Positions 62,032 through 64,000 of a stretch of DNA of 64,000 bases are shown here, piece by piece. Each line of letters begins with the position of its first letter. Positions within the stretch are counted from its first letter, which is position 1. The translations under genes and the position numbers were made by a program. A model generated the notes under the pieces. The model was given only the letters and a program-made list of their open reading frames with translations. It searched no databases and had not been told where the DNA came from. Origin of the DNA: Lachnospiraceae bacterium (GTDB lineage Bacteria; Bacillota; Clostridia; Lachnospirales; Lachnospiraceae); the NCBI GenBank assembly GCA_017437965.1, contig JAFRWN010000143.1:1-64000 (forward strand). Reading direction: 5' to 3'.

Positions 62032-63300
62032 TCAAAATGCTAAAAAAGCCTTCGCCCCATGCTTATTAAGCTTAATACTGATGCTGCCCTCAGCCACACA
62101 GGTTTCTCCGCTCCATAGTTCGCATACTTCTTTTTTTCCGTCAGGCATTTCAAGGTCAGCAAAATCTATGCTGATTTCACTGTCAGACTCTCCTGTGTTA
62201 AATACTGCGAAGTACTGACCGCCTTCCTGTGAAACCGAAGTCCACAGAACATGTTCGATTCCGTCTATGCTTTTTCTCCACACCTGGTGTGAATGACGGG
62301 AATCCGAATGCATCTTTAGTATGCGCTCATTCGTGATCAGTTTCATCGTAAATTCATCAAATCCGGTCATTTCTCCCCCTATCATAAGAGGCGAGCGGAA
62401 GATCGACCAGAGCGTAAGCATTGTATATTGTTCGTCCTCCGTGAACTTAGTACGTGAATTTTTGTCATAATCCTGGAGTATCGGACCGATAGGAAGCATG
62501 TCCGCATCGGGCCAGTTACCGGCTCCGGTATGGACCGACCACTTCTCTGCCCTTTCAAACATCGCATAGAGCAGCTCCCACTTGTCCCAAAAATCATCGG
62601 TAATACGCCACATATTGGCAACCTGCTTATAGGTCTCTGCAAAATCAAGCACAGCCGGCCCGGGACTTATCGAGAAGACCATCTCACGCCCGCAGTTACG
62701 CAGGCAGTCACTGATCAGGACAAGCTCATCCTTAAGCCTCGGCATCTCACGGCAAATATCATCAAGCTTGATAAAATCAACGCCCCATGAAGCATACAGG
62801 CTGAAAATGCTCTCATAATACTTCCTTGAGCCTTCTTTTTTCGGGTTCAGTCCGTACATGTCCGGATTCCATTCGCAGACATTTGATGCCTGAGCCACCT
62901 GATCGGCAGTCTGACTTGATCCAAGTATCGGCAAATGAGCTGCCGCAGCCTGACGGGGAATACCCCTCATGATGTGTATTCCGAACTTAAGTCCCAGAGA
63001 ATGCACATAATCCGCAAGAGGTTTAAACCCGGCTCCGTTCACAGAGGAAGGGAAACGGTTAACCGCTGGAATCAGCCTGCCATATTCATCCATCGCAAGC
63101 TTCTGGAACGGTATATATTCATGGTCCTTTGCATCCGGACCTGCCCACTGTATATCAACAACAACATATTCCCAGCCGCAGGCCTTAAGATTGTCGGCCA
63201 TAAACTTTGCATTCTTCCTTACCGTAGCTTCATCAACTGCCGCACCGTAGCAGTCCCAGCTGTTCCAGCCCATAGGAGCCTTGTTCATAACATTGCTCAT
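62032..63300 (-). CDS. GH27 glycoside hydrolase (alpha-galactosidase / beta-L-arabinopyranosidase)
   Basis: This 422-aa retaining hydrolase of clan GH-D has the family start KAPMGWNSWDCYG, the nucleophile in VDFIKLDDI (about 179) and the acid/base in WRITDDFWD (about 234). In alpha-galactosidases two consecutive aspartates (DDCW) bind sugar O4/O6. Here the second is Ile50 (VVVDIQW). From memory, an Ile at this place marks the GH27 beta-L-arabinopyranosidase of Streptomyces avermitilis. Together with the neighbouring GH127 arabinofuranosidase this favours an arabinose-containing substrate. No signal peptide is seen, so it acts in the cytoplasm. It starts 17 bases after the iron-sulfur flavoprotein gene. 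Confidence 0.88.
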   Translation of the reverse strand: MSNVMNKAPMGWNSWDCYGAAVDEATVRKNAKFMADNLKACGWEYVVVDIQWAGPDAKDHEYIPFQKLAMDEYGRLIPAVNRFPSSVNGAGFKPLADYVHSLGLKFGIHIMRGIPRQAAAAHLPILGSSQTADQVAQASNVCEWNPDMYGLNPKKEGSRKYYESIFSLYASWGVDFIKLDDICREMPRLKDELVLISDCLRNCGREMVFSISPGPAVLDFAETYKQVANMWRITDDFWDKWELLYAMFERAEKWSVHTGAGNWPDADMLPIGPILQDYDKNSRTKFTEDEQYTMLTLWSIFRSPLMIGGEMTGFDEFTMKLITNERILKMHSDSRHSHQVWRKSIDGIEHVLWTSVSQEGGQYFAVFNTGESDSEISIDFADLEMPDGKKEVCELWSGETCVAEGSISIKLNKHGAKAFLAF

Positions 63301-63317
63301 AATATCCTCCTAAAATC

Positions 63318-63944
63318 CTATTTACCGTCAGGGAAGCTGGTAAAGCTGTCCCTCTCCACAAGCGGATACCCGTACTTTGCCTTTGCGTCGGCTATCGCCT
63401 TTATCATAAAGCTCATATTCCTTGCAAGATTCCGCATAGTCTGTAATCCCTCAAGGTCCTTTTCAACATCCTCTGCCGAAAAGCCATGAACCTGATTCCA
63501 GTAGGTCGAAGATGCAACAGGCATGCCGCTTATCGTAAAGTACTTGTTAAGTACATCAAAGCTTGCACTGTTTCCGCCCCTTCTGCATGAAACTACTGCT
63601 GCGCCGACTTTCATATGCATGGAATATGATGCACTGTAAAACAGCCTGTCCATAAATGAAAGTATAGTTCCGTTAGGCGATCCGTAGTAAACCGGGCTTC
63701 CCGCAACAAGACCATCAGCCTGCTCAAGTTTTTCCGCCACTTCGTTTACAAGATCATCAAAGACACATTTCCCGCGCTTTTGGCATTGATCGCATGAGAT
63801 ACATCCTCGTATGTCCTTATTTCCCACATGGATGATCTCTGTCTCAATCCCTTCTTCCCCAAATACCTTTACCATTTCCTCAAGTGCTCTTGCTGTACAT
63901 CCCCTGGCATGAGGACTTCCGTTCAATAATATAACCTTTGGCAT
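63318..63944 (-). CDS. Iron-sulfur flavoprotein / NADPH-dependent FMN reductase family
   Basis: This 208-aa protein from the ATG at 63944 (MPKVILLNGSPHARG) follows GGAGGAGG at good distance; an in-frame start at 63977 lacks one. The FMN phosphate site is GSPHARGCTA. The cysteine motif CISCDQCQKRGKC (CX2CX2CX5C) fits the [4Fe-4S] motif of iron-sulfur flavoproteins, and GSPVYYGSPNGTILSFMDR binds the flavin. It transfers electrons from NAD(P)H or ferredoxin to an unknown acceptor. It heads an operon with the GH27 gene. Confidence 0.85.
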   Translation of the reverse strand: MPKVILLNGSPHARGCTARALEEMVKVFGEEGIETEIIHVGNKDIRGCISCDQCQKRGKCVFDDLVNEVAEKLEQADGLVAGSPVYYGSPNGTILSFMDRLFYSASYSMHMKVGAAVVSCRRGGNSASFDVLNKYFTISGMPVASSTYWNQVHGFSAEDVEKDLEGLQTMRNLARNMSFMIKAIADAKAKYGYPLVERDSFTSFPDGK

Positions 63945-63991
63945 GATTTTCCTCCTCCGTTTTATCCGATAACGCACATATAAATGCCTGT

Positions 63992-63997
63992 ATTATA
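63992..63997 (-). promoter_or_regulatory. -10 element for the iron-sulfur flavoprotein/GH27 operon
   Basis: TATAAT on the minus strand, about 48 bases before the ATG at 63944. The -35 lies outside the window. Confidence 0.4.
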
Positions 63998-64000
63998 TCC

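Noticed and set aside
61961..62218. Possible small protein starting MKVIDIYSRYYEAECS
   Set aside because: It has no ribosome site and runs antisense into the GH27 gene.

Overview
The window looks like a chromosomal segment of an anaerobic, thick-walled Clostridia species, most likely Lachnospiraceae-like (Butyrivibrio/Roseburia type). This is inferred from gene families: a rubredoxin-first (reverse) rubrerythrin, a sortase-assembled pilus, a carboxyspermidine-type polyamine operon, many lipoproteins with low-complexity stalks, plant-glycan hydrolases (GH127, GH27), and clear TTGACA/TATAAT promoters with strong Shine-Dalgarno sites. No phage, insertion sequence, CRISPR array, rRNA or tRNA was found.

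Layout. 1-3.8 kb: partial reverse rubrerythrin with a PerR-like box, a divergent AraC regulator, and a DegV/CoA-transferase pair. 3.8-8.8 kb: a CCA tRNA nucleotidyltransferase fused to a HAD phosphatase, then an aldehyde/alcohol dehydrogenase pair. 8.8-24.3 kb: a nine-gene pilus locus, transcribed leftward from one promoter: ~1945-aa tip adhesin, four shaft pilins in an A-B-A'-B' order, a small base pilin, a signal-peptidase-like protein lacking both catalytic residues (SipA-like), a class B sortase, and a lipoprotein with an HExxH motif and a ricin-type lectin. 24.4-31.3 kb: a six-gene polyamine operon (speA, speE-like, carboxyspermidine dehydrogenase, nspC, aguA, aguB) that runs from arginine to putrescine and on to spermidine. 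31.4-33.5 kb: a lipoprotein with a Ser/Glu-rich tandem repeat, and ilvE.

33.7-40.8 kb: a rightward three-gene signalling operon: a REC-GGDEF-REC protein, a membrane hybrid kinase with REC and Hpt, and a second hybrid kinase carrying a complete C-terminal DegV (fatty-acid-binding) domain. 40.8-47.0 kb: a leftward operon lepB-capA-TPR lipoprotein-hflX-thyA-folA ending at a bidirectional terminator. 47.1-49.5 kb: fba and a PIG-L deacetylase lipoprotein. 49.5-57.5 kb: a tightly coupled five-gene operon behind one strong promoter: membrane SpoIIE/RsbU-type phosphatase, a 479-aa protein of no recognised family, an alanine-racemase paralogue, a membrane-anchored ABC-type substrate-binding protein with no transporter partners, and an MFS permease carrying two extracytoplasmic sensor-like modules. 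57.6-64 kb: birA, a low-molecular-weight tyrosine phosphatase, flavodoxin, GH127, a deleted VanX-like dipeptidase relic, GH27 and an iron-sulfur flavoprotein.

The best candidates for undescribed biology are the five-gene phosphatase/racemase/MFS operon (49.5-57.5 kb), the kinase-DegV fusion (38.1-40.8 kb), and the pilus locus with its duplicated pilin pair and inactive peptidase-like partner. Every gap longer than about 100 bases is accounted for by the listed promoters, terminators or repeats. The only stretch over 300 bases without an intact gene is 61584-62031, which holds the VanX-like relic.
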